Assembly (NCBI GenBank): GCA_028289195.1
Contig: JANQQR010000007.1
Location: forward strand, 124,001-188,000
Reading direction: 5' to 3'
Origin: Phycisphaerales bacterium
GTDB taxonomy: Bacteria > Planctomycetota > Phycisphaerae > Phycisphaerales > UBA1924
Length of the DNA stretch: 64,000 nt
Below are positions 8,158-17,403 of the stretch, piece after piece (position 1 is the stretch's first letter; the number at the start of each line of letters is the position of its first letter). A program made the translations under genes and the position numbers. A model generated the notes under the pieces. It saw nothing but the letters and a program-made list of their open reading frames with translations. It searched no databases and had not been told where the DNA came from.

Positions 8158-10070
8158 TGCGATCCGCTCCAGCTCTGCCCGGTGCTCACGCCGCCGATGC
8201 CCCCTTCATCTTCGGCGAAGTCGAACGCGTCGGCATCGATGCTCGGCCGGGCCGGGTCTCCCGGCTGGACGACCTCGAGCAGCCAGAGGTACTGCACCAG
8301 GCGCGGGTGCTTGCTGAGGTTTCGCAACCCGCCGGGATTCGGCGAGCCGTAAGGCTTCGAGGGCGGCTTGTACATGTAGTACTGGTCGTAGTTCCACAGG
8401 CACAGGACCGGGATCTCCTCTTCCATCGTGAAGCGCTCCGCCTCGGAGAGAATCGTCATGCGCTTCGCCGGATCGAGTTCGAGGGCCGCTGCATCCAGGA
8501 GCGCGTCGAACTCGGGGTTCGAATACCCGCGGTCGTTCTGGCCGTCGTCGGTGTAGTGCAGGTAGAGGAACGTGGTCGGGTCGAGGTAGTCCCCGTACCA
8601 CCCGCCGCGGGCCATCATGTAGTCCTTGCTGTGGAGCCGGTGGCGATAGACCTTGGTCTCGTTGATGGCGACCTTGGTCTTGATCCCCAGCTCGCGCTCC
8701 CACATCACACCCATCGCCTGCGCAACGTTCTTGTGGGGCCCCACCGCTGTGCAGAGCAGCTCCACGGTCGGGAACGCCTCGCCGCGTTCGTTCTCGGGAA
8801 CGCCGTCGCCGTCGCGGTCCACCCACCCGGCTGCGGCCAGTTCGCGCCGTGCCTCGTCGGGGTCGTAGGTGAGACCGCGCGGGCTCTCGAACCCGCCGAT
8901 GGAGCCGCGGGGCACGAGCACGTCGGCGACGCGCTCCTCGCTGCGGCGCACCTTGCGGACGATGTCTTCCTTGTCGACCGCCCGCGCGAAGGCCCGGCGC
9001 ACGCCCGCGTCGTGAAATGGGTTTGGGCGCCCGTCGGAGAACCGGGGCCGGCAGTTGAAACTCCAGAAATAGGTGCCGAAGGTCGAGAAGTTCCACGCGT
9101 TGTCGCGCAGGCCCTCGCGCTTCTGGCGGAGCATGTCGCCCACGTACTCGACCTCGGCGTCGCTGTGCCAGTCGGCGACGCCGGTCTCGTAGGCCAGGAT
9201 GCTCGTGTTCATGTCTTCGATGTAGACGACGCGGATCGACCTGGAGCGCACGATCTCCGGCTGCCAGTAATACGGGTTGAGCTCCATGCGCAGCTCGCGC
9301 TTGAACTTCCAGGACGTGATCACGTAGGGGCCGTTGCTCACCCAGTGCTCGGGCTTGGTCCAGCCGTGGGCCTGGGCCAGCGCGCCGGTCTCGGGGTTGA
9401 CCGTGACCCAGGCCTCGACCGAAGGCCGGTGCACCGGAAAGAACGGCCCGAACGCGCACAGGTCGAGGAAGTAGGCCGTGGGGCGCGCGAGGATCACCTC
9501 GAGCGTGTGGTCGTCGACCGCGCGCAGGCCGACCGTCTCGTTGAACAGGCGCTCGCACTCGGCGCGGAGCATGATCGCCGCGGCTTCGGTGCGCTCCTCG
9601 GCCGGGCGTGAGGCGTATTCCTCGAGCTGGGCGACCCTCGCCTGGAAGAACTCCTGCGCACCCGAGATGCAGAAGAACAGCGCCGAATAGTCGGCGGCCG
9701 TCTCGGGCATCATCGCGCGACGCCACGAGTAGATGAAGTCGTCGGCGACGAGCGGGTCGCCGTTCGACCACTTGGCGCTGGGCTCGAGGTGGAAGGTGTA
9801 GACCAGGCCGTCGTCGCTGACCGTCCAGCGCCGCGCCAGCGAGGGCACGACGTGGAAGTCCTCCGAGAAGATGTTCCAGCGGAGCAGGCCCTCGAACAGC
9901 CCGTAGCACAGGCGGAAGTCCTGCGTGTAGCTCATCCGCTGCGGGTCGAGGGTGTTGGGATCGACGTTCTCGATGAACGTGAGATCGGCCGGGGCCTGGG
10001 GCCCGTCGGTCAGCGCCGCTCCAACCAGGAGAACCGCGAGCAATCCGAGCACAGCAGCGATCTTCGCCAT
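8154..10070 (-). CDS. Peptide ABC transporter substrate-binding protein (SBP family 5)
   Basis: The 638-residue exported protein starts with a signal/anchor (residues 1-22) and contains family-5 signatures such as NPYYW, the early DPNTLDPQRMSYT segment and the DDGLVYTFHLEPSAKWSNGDP region that lines the binding cleft. Its length is above the usual 530-560. No lipobox cysteine follows the hydrophobic segment, so it may be tethered by the uncleaved helix. It captures oligopeptides or related ligands for the permease encoded four bases overlapping downstream. Confidence 0.92.
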   Translation of the reverse strand: MAKIAAVLGLLAVLLVGAALTDGPQAPADLTFIENVDPNTLDPQRMSYTQDFRLCYGLFEGLLRWNIFSEDFHVVPSLARRWTVSDDGLVYTFHLEPSAKWSNGDPLVADDFIYSWRRAMMPETAADYSALFFCISGAQEFFQARVAQLEEYASRPAEERTEAAAIMLRAECERLFNETVGLRAVDDHTLEVILARPTAYFLDLCAFGPFFPVHRPSVEAWVTVNPETGALAQAHGWTKPEHWVSNGPYVITSWKFKRELRMELNPYYWQPEIVRSRSIRVVYIEDMNTSILAYETGVADWHSDAEVEYVGDMLRQKREGLRDNAWNFSTFGTYFWSFNCRPRFSDGRPNPFHDAGVRRAFARAVDKEDIVRKVRRSEERVADVLVPRGSIGGFESPRGLTYDPDEARRELAAAGWVDRDGDGVPENERGEAFPTVELLCTAVGPHKNVAQAMGVMWERELGIKTKVAINETKVYRHRLHSKDYMMARGGWYGDYLDPTTFLYLHYTDDGQNDRGYSNPEFDALLDAAALELDPAKRMTILSEAERFTMEEEIPVLCLWNYDQYYMYKPPSKPYGSPNPGGLRNLSKHPRLVQYLWLLEVVQPGDPARPSIDADAFDFAEDEGGIGGVSTGQSWSGSQ

Positions 10071-10124
10071 CGTGCCGGCAGGATAGCCGCAGTTGAATGG
10101 AGCAGAGTCGCGGGCGACGCCCGA

Positions 10125-11237
10125 TTACTGGCCGGCGTCGAATTCCCCAGCCGGAGCACTGAACGGCGCGCGGGTCAGCAGCCCGCCCTGGCCGATCCAG
10201 CCATCGACAGCGCCTTCGAACGCGCCCGAGTCGGCGCGACCGAACACGGTCTGCAGGTTGGGGTTCGGAGCCGGCACGGCGGCGCCCAGCTGGCTGCCGG
10301 TGAAGACGACCAGCGCTTCGCTCACGTTGACCACCGTCGCCAGTTCGCCGGCGATGGTGCTGTCGAGGTCGTTCCCCCGAGCGTCGAGAACGTCGCGGGC
10401 CAGCGCGAGGCAGTTGCCACCGAGAATGCCGGCGCTGCGCATGAAGGCGTCGTTGGCGCCCGGCTGGATGTTGAACACCGCGTTGCGGCACTCGTTGGCG
10501 GCTCGGAGCATGATCCTGGCCCATGCGCCGAGTTCCTCGTCGCTGAGTGCGCCGGGATCGAGGAAGGCGCGGCGCTGCGAGAGCCCCTCGGCGACTCGCT
10601 GCATGGCGCCGGGGCGGTCGTTCGGGTCGTCGACGCTCACCAGCGCCTCGACGGCCCCGAGGACAACATTCACCGAGGCGTCGCGCTCGATCGTGGCTTT
10701 CAGGAGCTCCAGCGACTGGTCGACCTGCCGCTGGGCGAACGGCCACGGCTGGGCGGCCGGCTTGGAGAGCAGCTCGCGAAATCCGGTCGTGGCGGCGTAG
10801 CGGACCACCTCGCGCTGATCGGCCAGCCCGTCGGCAACCGCCCGGACGGACTCGGTCGAGCGGGCCTTGCCCATGATCTGGAGGGCGTTGGTCGCGATCC
10901 GCGCGTCGGCGTGGCCAACCAGACCACCGACCGGCGCCGAGAGCGCCCTGCCGTAAGCCTGGCGGAACGCGACTGTGATCCCAGCGCAGTCCAGTGGGCG
11001 GACGAGTTCATCGCGACCGGCGAGGCTGGTGTCCCGGTCGGGATCGAGCATCTCCCGGGCCGCGCCGTCGACGTGGTCCTGGATGCGCCGCTGGTCGGGC
11101 GCGGGGAAGTTGTTCTGCGACGCCAGGGCGCAATCGACGCCCCCGCCGATCTGGGCGGCTGCGGGCTCGGCTGCCGCGACGAGGAGGCCGGCGAGACCCG
11201 CGACGGGCACGACTCGGAACAGGGCGGGGATCTTCAT
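10125..11237 (-). CDS. Exported helical-repeat protein of unknown function
   Basis: From the ATG at 11237 the product is 370 residues with a signal peptide (MKIPALFRVVPVAGLAGLLV...AAA) ending near residue 28. The rest is alpha-helical and looks like a HEAT/Armadillo-type solenoid: recurring helix pairs such as ARIATNALQIMGKARSTESV and REVVRYAATTGFRELLSK. I recognise no enzymatic motif. A reading frame 18 residues longer (to 11291) is less likely because it would place the signal peptide internally. Its promoter must lie in the 11238-11527 intergenic region. Confidence 0.7.
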   Translation of the reverse strand: MKIPALFRVVPVAGLAGLLVAAAEPAAAQIGGGVDCALASQNNFPAPDQRRIQDHVDGAAREMLDPDRDTSLAGRDELVRPLDCAGITVAFRQAYGRALSAPVGGLVGHADARIATNALQIMGKARSTESVRAVADGLADQREVVRYAATTGFRELLSKPAAQPWPFAQRQVDQSLELLKATIERDASVNVVLGAVEALVSVDDPNDRPGAMQRVAEGLSQRRAFLDPGALSDEELGAWARIMLRAANECRNAVFNIQPGANDAFMRSAGILGGNCLALARDVLDARGNDLDSTIAGELATVVNVSEALVVFTGSQLGAAVPAPNPNLQTVFGRADSGAFEGAVDGWIGQGGLLTRAPFSAPAGEFDAGQ

Positions 11238-11599
11238 GAGGGTCCAACCATCCGCAGCCGGAGCGCCCCCGGTTCCGGGTGAGGGCGTCAATCCAAGGAA
11301 GGGTGGCCGACCGAGCGGGCGGACGTGGCCACCGAAGGGCGTGTACGAGAAGTGTGCGAACGGGGAGCGGCGAGCGTCCGCGGGGCTCCCCGGGGCCCGG
11401 CGACGGTATCAGTCGCCCCCAAGAGCGTCAAACCCTGACGGGCGACCCCGAACACTGCGTCCGCTCGGTCTCGACGCCCGATATCCTCGGGTCGGACGAC
11501 CCTCCCGAGCATTGAACGAGCCCCCCTCTGCCGATCTTCCGATACTCCATCGCGGGTGCACAGCTTCTGGCCGCCCTTCTCTGGGCCGGGGCGACGCAC
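11238..11599. other. Divergent intergenic region without a recognised gene
   Basis: This stretch separates the divergent genes at 11237 and 11528/11600. It contains an imperfect hairpin at 11412-11446 (outer arms GTCGCC and GGCGAC, inner arms CGTCA and TGACG) but no open frame that looks like a protein apart from the upstream extension of the small membrane protein (from 11528). No clear -35/-10 pair could be chosen by eye. Confidence 0.5.
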
Positions 11600-11851
11600 A
11601 TGTTCCTCGGCCTGTACGTACTGGAGCAGTCCGATCGGTCGCTTGCGCCGATCCGGGAGGACCTGGCGTTCTGGCTCGGGGTGGTGGGGATCGTCGCAGG
11701 GAACTTCATTTTCATGGTGCTGATCGCTGATCGAGTCCTGGCCATCCGACGCCGCCTGGCCGTCGACGTCATCGAGGCGCTGACCGGCGTCGGGGTGCTG
11801 GCGTGCGTGGGCGCGCTCGTCTTTGCCTGGCTGACTGGAGAGAGCCTGTGA
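11600..11851 (+). CDS. Small membrane protein, likely starting upstream at a non-ATG codon
   Basis: From ATG 11600 the product is 83 residues with two full membrane helices (FWLGVVGIVAGNFIFMVLIA and VLACVGALVFAWL). In the same frame, the 24 codons before this ATG (from CTG 11528) encode a third, complete helix (IAGAQLLAALLWAGATHMFL) that the ATG would cut in half. There is no ATG, GTG or TTG in that stretch, so either a rare start codon is used or the helix is shortened. The stop overlaps the next gene's GTG start in the sequence GTGA, indicating coupling. Function unknown. Confidence 0.65.
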   Translation: MFLGLYVLEQSDRSLAPIREDLAFWLGVVGIVAGNFIFMVLIADRVLAIRRRLAVDVIEALTGVGVLACVGALVFAWLTGESL

Positions 11852-14400
11852 GGCCCGGGTTTCGGTGCGTCATCGGGGTCATGTGTTCGGTCGCGAGTGT
11901 CGGCGCGGTCCAGCGGGACGCGCACGCGCAGACCGAGTCGCGGAACGCCGAACTCGCGTGCGACGCGCTGTCGCGCATGGCGATCAACCTGCTCCGCGAG
12001 CTGCCGAACCCCTCGCCTGCGGAGTACGAGCTGACGGCGCTCGCGCTCCGCGTCGCCCGCCGGGAACGCCCGAACGACGAAGAGCTCTGTCGCTTGGAGC
12101 TCGAAGCGTGGAACGCAGCGGATCGACAGGACGAGGTGCTCGCGCTGACGCGCGAGATCGTCCGGCTGGATCCAAAGGACACCGTCGCATGGCTGCGTCT
12201 CGTGAGCGACCGCATCGGTCGTCTCCAGTCCGCCGACGAGCGTCTGGAGGCCTACGAGCGGCTCCTGGCGTCCGGGGCGTCGACCCTCGACGAATCGGTG
12301 CTCAGCCGGCTCGCGCTCGACGCTTCGCTGCTGGCTCGAGAGATGGGCGACGAAGAACGATTCGTCGAGCTGCTCACCGACGCAACGCTGCTCGACGTGA
12401 CCAACAAGGACGCTGCGGCGCTGTACGCCACCTACTTCCTGCCGCTCGCCGCCGACCCTGTCACGAAGGCGGAGCTGCTCGGCAACCTCGTGCTTTCGGA
12501 CCCGACGGATCCGGTTGCGCTGACCAACCTGGGCATGGAACTCATGCGCGGGCGGGCCTACGCCGGGGCGCTGCGCTTCCTCGACCGTGCCGGGGACATC
12601 TACCTGAACACCGGGATCCGGTTCGGGCCGGACGACTACTTCGATCGCATCTTCGCGTCCTGGATGGCCAACGGGGACGAACGAGCGCTCGCGCTGATCC
12701 TCGAGCTGCGGAACCAGCAGCAGATGACGATCAACTACCGCCGGCGCGAGCGCATGGCGATGGGCCTCGACCCCGGCCCCGAGGTGACGGCTCGCGTGCC
12801 GCCGAACATCGAGATCCTCCGCCTGGCGATCGCCTTCGGACGGGGCGACGCCGAGATGCAGTCCGCCTCAGTCGAGTTCATCACGAGCGCGCTCGAAGAA
12901 GAGATCCTGAACGTTCAGACGCGCGAGCCGCCGTTTGACCGTGCAACGTCGGAAGAACGCGCGAACATCGTGCTGGCCTCGAAGCTGCAGCTCATGGTCG
13001 CGCAGGTGTGGGGCGGATCCCGGATCGACGACGCCGAACGCACGCTCGACGAGCTCACCGACGCGCCGGACCAGTCCGGGCTGGAGCCGGACGCCATACG
13101 GCGGACCAGGGGCTGGATCGCGCTCCGCCGGGGAACGGACCAACTGCTCGCCGAGCAGATTGCTGCCGTCTCGGCGCCGCGCATGGGCGCCCTGCTCAGC
13201 GGCGATCCGGGGGCGCTCGCGGGGGCCTCCGTAGCGCTGGCGCCCGACACCAACGAGCACCTCGCTCGAGCGCGCACCCTGCTCGAGCCGCTCGCCTCGG
13301 GGGACCCGTTCGCGAAGCTGGGGCTCGCCCTTTTGGAAGAATCCGAAGGGAACACGCAGCAAGCGGTGCGCCTCTACGCCGGGCTCGCGCTGGAGAACGG
13401 CGACGCGGCGATCGGCGCCAGCGCCCGCCGGCGGGCCGAACTCCTGCTCGGATCGCAGATCCGCCCCGACGCCGACGCCCGGGCGCTCGAAGCGTTCGCA
13501 CAGGCGTTCGCGCCGTGGCTCGAGGATCTGACCGCGAGCCCGCGCCGATTCATGCAGCTCACGGCCGAGCACGTGCAGCGCGACGCCGGCCCGCTCGACA
13601 GGATCCTCGTTCGGATCAGGCTCCGGAACATCTCCCCGCACCCGCTGGCGATGGGCCCGCAGGCGCCGATCAACTCGGAGCTCATGCTGAACCCGCGCGT
13701 GACGCTCATCGGTCGCCCGCCATCGAACCTCGAGGAGCCGGAGGTTGTGGACTTCGACCGTCGCCTGCGCCTCCTGCCGGACGAATCGGTCACCGTCGAC
13801 TTCTGGGCCAATCGCGGGCGGGTGGGCCTGCTGCTCCAGCTCAGCGCGCACGTGCAGGCGACTCTCCGGTGGCAGCTGCTGCAGGGCTATCGCGTCGACA
13901 CCCGCGGACGCTACTCCCACGGGTCGATGTGCGTCGTCACCGAGACGGGGCTCCTCAGCCGCAGCAACCTGCGCCCGGCGGAGAACGCCGATGAGGTGAT
14001 CGCCCGCCTCGGCGCCGTGCCGATGCGCTCACTCGCCAGCACGATCCTGCTCGCCGCGGTGAGCGGTGTGCAGTCGCCCGAGGGGATCTCTCCGAAGCAG
14101 GACGAGCAGCGTCGCGGTCGCATCTCTCAGGCGATCGTCGATCGGTGGCACGAGATGGACCCGCACCTTCGAGCCTTCGCGGCGTGCGTCGCGCTCCGGG
14201 GCGGCCTCGTGTTCCCGGGTTCGCCGCTCGAGAACCAGCTCCGGCTCGCCGAGCACCCGATCGTCCGGGCGGCCGCCCTCACCGGCGCGCTGCGCGTGTC
14301 GGGGGGAGACGCCGCGCTCGGGTGGATTGAGTCGGGCGATCCCGACGTGGCGCGCATGGCCGCGCTGGTCGCCGAGCCGGCGGGCGACGGCGCACCATGA
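11848..14400 (+). CDS. Large exported TPR/solenoid protein
   Basis: The GTG at 11848, preceded by GGAGAG and overlapping the previous stop as GTGA, gives 850 residues. Residues 1-28 form a signal peptide ending in HAQ. The body is an alpha-helical solenoid with TPR-like pairs, e.g. DTVAWLRLVSDRIGRLQSAD and DPVALTNLGMELMRGRAYAG, until about residue 560; the region 560-690 is beta-rich, and the end is again helical. It is probably a periplasmic scaffold. The following gene begins four bases before its stop (ATGA), so it is part of a coupled operon. No known family was recognised. Confidence 0.75.
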   Translation: MRPGFRCVIGVMCSVASVGAVQRDAHAQTESRNAELACDALSRMAINLLRELPNPSPAEYELTALALRVARRERPNDEELCRLELEAWNAADRQDEVLALTREIVRLDPKDTVAWLRLVSDRIGRLQSADERLEAYERLLASGASTLDESVLSRLALDASLLAREMGDEERFVELLTDATLLDVTNKDAAALYATYFLPLAADPVTKAELLGNLVLSDPTDPVALTNLGMELMRGRAYAGALRFLDRAGDIYLNTGIRFGPDDYFDRIFASWMANGDERALALILELRNQQQMTINYRRRERMAMGLDPGPEVTARVPPNIEILRLAIAFGRGDAEMQSASVEFITSALEEEILNVQTREPPFDRATSEERANIVLASKLQLMVAQVWGGSRIDDAERTLDELTDAPDQSGLEPDAIRRTRGWIALRRGTDQLLAEQIAAVSAPRMGALLSGDPGALAGASVALAPDTNEHLARARTLLEPLASGDPFAKLGLALLEESEGNTQQAVRLYAGLALENGDAAIGASARRRAELLLGSQIRPDADARALEAFAQAFAPWLEDLTASPRRFMQLTAEHVQRDAGPLDRILVRIRLRNISPHPLAMGPQAPINSELMLNPRVTLIGRPPSNLEEPEVVDFDRRLRLLPDESVTVDFWANRGRVGLLLQLSAHVQATLRWQLLQGYRVDTRGRYSHGSMCVVTETGLLSRSNLRPAENADEVIARLGAVPMRSLASTILLAAVSGVQSPEGISPKQDEQRRGRISQAIVDRWHEMDPHLRAFAACVALRGGLVFPGSPLENQLRLAEHPIVRAAALTGALRVSGGDAALGWIESGDPDVARMAALVAEPAGDGAP

Positions 14401-15407
14401 GCGAACCCGGAACGGGCACCCCGCACGACGACCCCGCTGTTGCTGCGATCGAACGTGCAGGCTCGAGGTCGAACAAGCGTTCGCGCATCATCGGATTCGC
14501 GATCGGCCTGGCGCTCGTAGCGGGCGCGGCTGTCGCGGTCGGACGCCAGCAGGGAGTGTTCGCCGACGCGTGGGCAAACCTTCGGGCGGCGCCGGTGTGG
14601 ATGATCGCGCTCGGGCTCGCGCTCCCGCTGGTCAACCTGCTCCTCGCTTCCCTGAGCTTCTGGTTGCTCACGGCGCGATACGGCAGGGTGCAGTACCGGG
14701 AGATGACCGAACTGCTGTCGGCCGCCTGGGTGCTGAACTACCTGCCGCTGTGGCCGGGCATGATCGGGCGCCTGACATATCACAAGACCGTGAACTCGAT
14801 CGCTGTGCGCGACAGCGCCAAGGCGCTGATCTGGGCCAACGTGCTCAATGTGCTCGCGGCCCTGTCGCTGCTCGTGCTGCTGGCCGGCTCGGCGATCCTG
14901 TTCGACCCCAGCGGCATCGGCCCCACCATCGTCGTGGCATCTCCGATCGCCGCGCTCGTGGCGTTCGCGATCTACGCGCGCGCCAAGCGTCCCGAACCTG
15001 ACCCCGAAATCTGGCGCACGATCGCGGCGCTCGGCGTGCGCCTCGCCGAGCACCACGTCTGGGCGGGAAGGTACTTCGTGATGTTCGGCGTGCTCGGTGC
15101 GCCGATCTCCTGGGCCGGGGCGCTGGGGATCGCGGGGATCACGGCGCTGGCGATCGCGGTGCCGATCTCCGGAAACTCGCTGGGCGTGCGCGAGTGGGCC
15201 GTGGGGTTCGTCGCGACCATCCTCCCCGCGTCGCTGCTCGCCCAGGGTGGGCTGAGCCTGGAGACAGGGCTCACGGCCGACCTGATGAACCGAGCGGCCG
15301 AACTCGCCGTTGCCATCCCCGCGGGGGCTCTCGGCGCGATGATCGTCGCCCGACGCATCCGGCGCTTCAGTTCCGGAGCTTCGGCCTCTCGAGGACCCGC
15401 GGCCTGA
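14397..15407 (+). CDS. Lysylphosphatidylglycerol synthase-like (UPF0104) membrane protein
   Basis: The 336-residue protein has about eight membrane spans after a 25-residue polar, basic N-terminus. The spacing and segments such as AAWVLNYLPLWPGMIGRLTYHK, followed by PISGNSLGVREWAVGF, resemble the membrane domain of LPG synthetases (AglD/UPF0104 family), often linked to lipid or glycolipid flipping. No catalytic domain is present, so a flippase-like or scaffold role is an inference. It starts inside the stop of the TPR gene (ATGA). Confidence 0.7.
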   Translation: MSEPGTGTPHDDPAVAAIERAGSRSNKRSRIIGFAIGLALVAGAAVAVGRQQGVFADAWANLRAAPVWMIALGLALPLVNLLLASLSFWLLTARYGRVQYREMTELLSAAWVLNYLPLWPGMIGRLTYHKTVNSIAVRDSAKALIWANVLNVLAALSLLVLLAGSAILFDPSGIGPTIVVASPIAALVAFAIYARAKRPEPDPEIWRTIAALGVRLAEHHVWAGRYFVMFGVLGAPISWAGALGIAGITALAIAVPISGNSLGVREWAVGFVATILPASLLAQGGLSLETGLTADLMNRAAELAVAIPAGALGAMIVARRIRRFSSGASASRGPAA

Positions 15408-15421
15408 TAGTGTGAGCGGTC

Positions 15422-16318
15422 GTGGAACGCGGGCACGACATCGCGCCCAGCTTCGGCCCCTCGCCGTTCGGCGGCGGACGGTGCTCTGTGTGCGGTGCAC
15501 CCATCTCGCGCAACGAGGTAGCGAGGGGCGGCATCTGCGCGAGCCCCGACTGCCTGCGCACCAAGGCGATGCGCGAGATCCAGGAAGAGAACGAGCGCCG
15601 CCGCATGCTTTGCCGCACGCTCAGCGCCGAATCCACGCCCGATCGCGCCGAGGCGGGGATCGACGAGGAGCGCCGGTTCGCGCTGGCGGTGATGCCCGCG
15701 CTCGAGCACGCGCTGGTGCCCCAGGATCCCGAGCGTGTAAAGACCTTCACCGAGCGCATTCGTGGGGTCATCCTTCAAGCAGTCGCCGGCGCGGCCCGCG
15801 ACGCCGAGGCCGGCGAAGACGCCGAAGCCAACCCCGACACGCCGCCCGACGAGTGGCTGCAGCCGGACAGCGACCCGGAGTTCCATTCGTACCTGCTCGC
15901 AGGCTGCGCGACATGCCGGGGCTACTGCTGCGAGACCGGCAAGACGCACGCCTACCTCGACGACAAGGCGATCCGGCGCTACATCGCCCAGTTCCCTGGC
16001 AGGGACTCGGCGGAGATCCTCCAGGACTACTTGTCGTACCTGCCGGAGGAGAGCTACGAGGATTGCTGCGTGTTCCAGGGGCCGATGGGCTGCACGCTGC
16101 CGCGCACGAAGCGTGCGCACATCTGCAACAGCTACCTGTGCCGTTCGCTGATCGAGTTGCAGGAGCGCCTCGAGGAGGCCGAGCAGCCGGCCGCGGTGAT
16201 CGGCTCCGCCGACAAGGCCAACCGGCTCGTGCGCCTCACGCTTTTCGATGGCGAGCGGGAGCTGTCGCAGCGCGACGTCGCGTCCGGGCCCGATCAGGCC
16301 TCCGAGAGCACAACCTGA
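15422..16318 (+). CDS. YkgJ-type cysteine-cluster protein with N-terminal zinc finger
   Basis: The GTG at 15422 gives 298 residues. The C-terminal half has the YkgJ/PF03692-like cysteine pattern: C162, C165, C169, C170, then C215, C216, C224, C235 and C240 (ICNSYLC), likely to hold Fe-S or zinc. The N-terminus adds a second metal site, C21-C24-C39-C44. Residues 80-155 are a helical/acidic linker. Function is unknown for the family. It follows the LPG-synthase-like gene by 14 bases and its 3' end overlaps the convergent purM gene by 25 bases. Confidence 0.72.
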   Translation: MERGHDIAPSFGPSPFGGGRCSVCGAPISRNEVARGGICASPDCLRTKAMREIQEENERRRMLCRTLSAESTPDRAEAGIDEERRFALAVMPALEHALVPQDPERVKTFTERIRGVILQAVAGAARDAEAGEDAEANPDTPPDEWLQPDSDPEFHSYLLAGCATCRGYCCETGKTHAYLDDKAIRRYIAQFPGRDSAEILQDYLSYLPEESYEDCCVFQGPMGCTLPRTKRAHICNSYLCRSLIELQERLEEAEQPAAVIGSADKANRLVRLTLFDGERELSQRDVASGPDQASESTT

Positions 16319-17403
16319 CCGCTGCCCCGCTCGATGCGCCCGATCACGACCGGGCGCTCCCCGAGGCGCAGGAGCTGCTTCTGGATCGACGCGGCGAACG
16401 ACTCGCGCACGATCATGCAGAAGCCGATGCCCATATTGAACACGCGGTCCATCTCCTCCGGCGCGACGTTGCCGTGCTCCTGCAGGAACGGGAACACCGG
16501 GTGCGTGTTCCACGCCGACCGGTCGATCACGGCGTCGATCTTGGCGTGCAGCGCCCGTTCGAGGTTGCCGGCGAGCCCCCCACCGGTGATGTGCGCCATC
16601 CCGGTGATGACTTTCTTGACCGTGTAGTTCTTCATCACACGCACGAGCGGACGGGCGTAGAGGCGCGTGGGAGCCAGGAGCACCTCGCCGAGCGTCTTGT
16701 GCTCGTCGAGCTCGGGGTAGATGCGCGTGGGGTCGAGGTCCGAGGACTCGAGGATCCGGTGCACAAGGCTGAAGCCGTTGCTGTGCACACCGTCGGACTC
16801 CAGACCGATCACCACGTCGCCGGGCTCCACGCGGCTCGGGTCCATCACCCTGCCGAGCTCGGCCACGCCGACGCTGAATCCGGCGAGATCGAGTTCGTCG
16901 GCGCTGTACACGTCGGGCATCTCCGCCGTCTCGCCCCCGAGGATCGCGCAGCGACAGAAGCGGCAGGCGCCCGCGATACCGGCGACGATCTTCTCCATGC
17001 GCTCGGGCACGAGCTTGCCGCAGGCGATGTAGTCGAGGAAGAACAGCGGCTCAGCGCCCTGCACGATCAGGTCGTTGACGTTCATCGCGACCAGGTCGAC
17101 GCCGATGGTCTCGTAGCGGTCGAGGTCGACGGCGAGCTTGATCTTGCTGCCCACGCCGTCGGCGCAGGCCACGAGCACCGGCTCGCGGTAGTTCTTGCGG
17201 AACAGGCTCTCGTCGTAGTCCAGGCGGAACAGGCCGGCGAACCCGAAGGGGTTGTGGATCACGCGCGGGCCGTGGGTGCGGCGCACGTGCTGCTGGATGA
17301 TCTCGACGAACCGATCGCCCTCGCCGATGTCGACGCCGGCGCCGGCGTAGGTCAGGCCGCTGTCCTGCCCGCTGGATTGGTCACGATCCGGAGTGCTGCT
17401 CAT
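16294..17403 (-). CDS. purM: Phosphoribosylformylglycinamidine cyclo-ligase (AIR synthetase)
   Basis: The 369-residue enzyme makes aminoimidazole ribotide from FGAM with ATP, step five of purine synthesis. Signatures are visible: SGLTYAGAGVDI at the N-terminus, ADGVGSKIKLA (ATP site), NDLIVQGAEPLFFLDYIACG, LGGETAEMP and MAHITGGGLAGNL. Length is normal. I use the ATG at 17403; another in-frame ATG at 17427 adds eight residues, and both lie within the end of the upstream gene, which overlaps by about 23 bases and implies coupling. No purine riboswitch is seen upstream. Confidence 0.96.
   Translation of the reverse strand: MSSTPDRDQSSGQDSGLTYAGAGVDIGEGDRFVEIIQQHVRRTHGPRVIHNPFGFAGLFRLDYDESLFRKNYREPVLVACADGVGSKIKLAVDLDRYETIGVDLVAMNVNDLIVQGAEPLFFLDYIACGKLVPERMEKIVAGIAGACRFCRCAILGGETAEMPDVYSADELDLAGFSVGVAELGRVMDPSRVEPGDVVIGLESDGVHSNGFSLVHRILESSDLDPTRIYPELDEHKTLGEVLLAPTRLYARPLVRVMKNYTVKKVITGMAHITGGGLAGNLERALHAKIDAVIDRSAWNTHPVFPFLQEHGNVAPEEMDRVFNMGIGFCMIVRESFAASIQKQLLRLGERPVVIGRIERGSGQVVLSEA

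Noticed and set aside
8206..10746. An 846-codon open frame on the minus strand overlapping the binding protein and the next gene
   Set aside because: It is Arg/Gly/Pro-rich with no domain pattern and lies in another frame of two genes with good family matches.
11412..11446. Hairpin taken as a terminator
   Set aside because: It lies upstream of both flanking genes and has no following T-run, so it is not a terminator for either.
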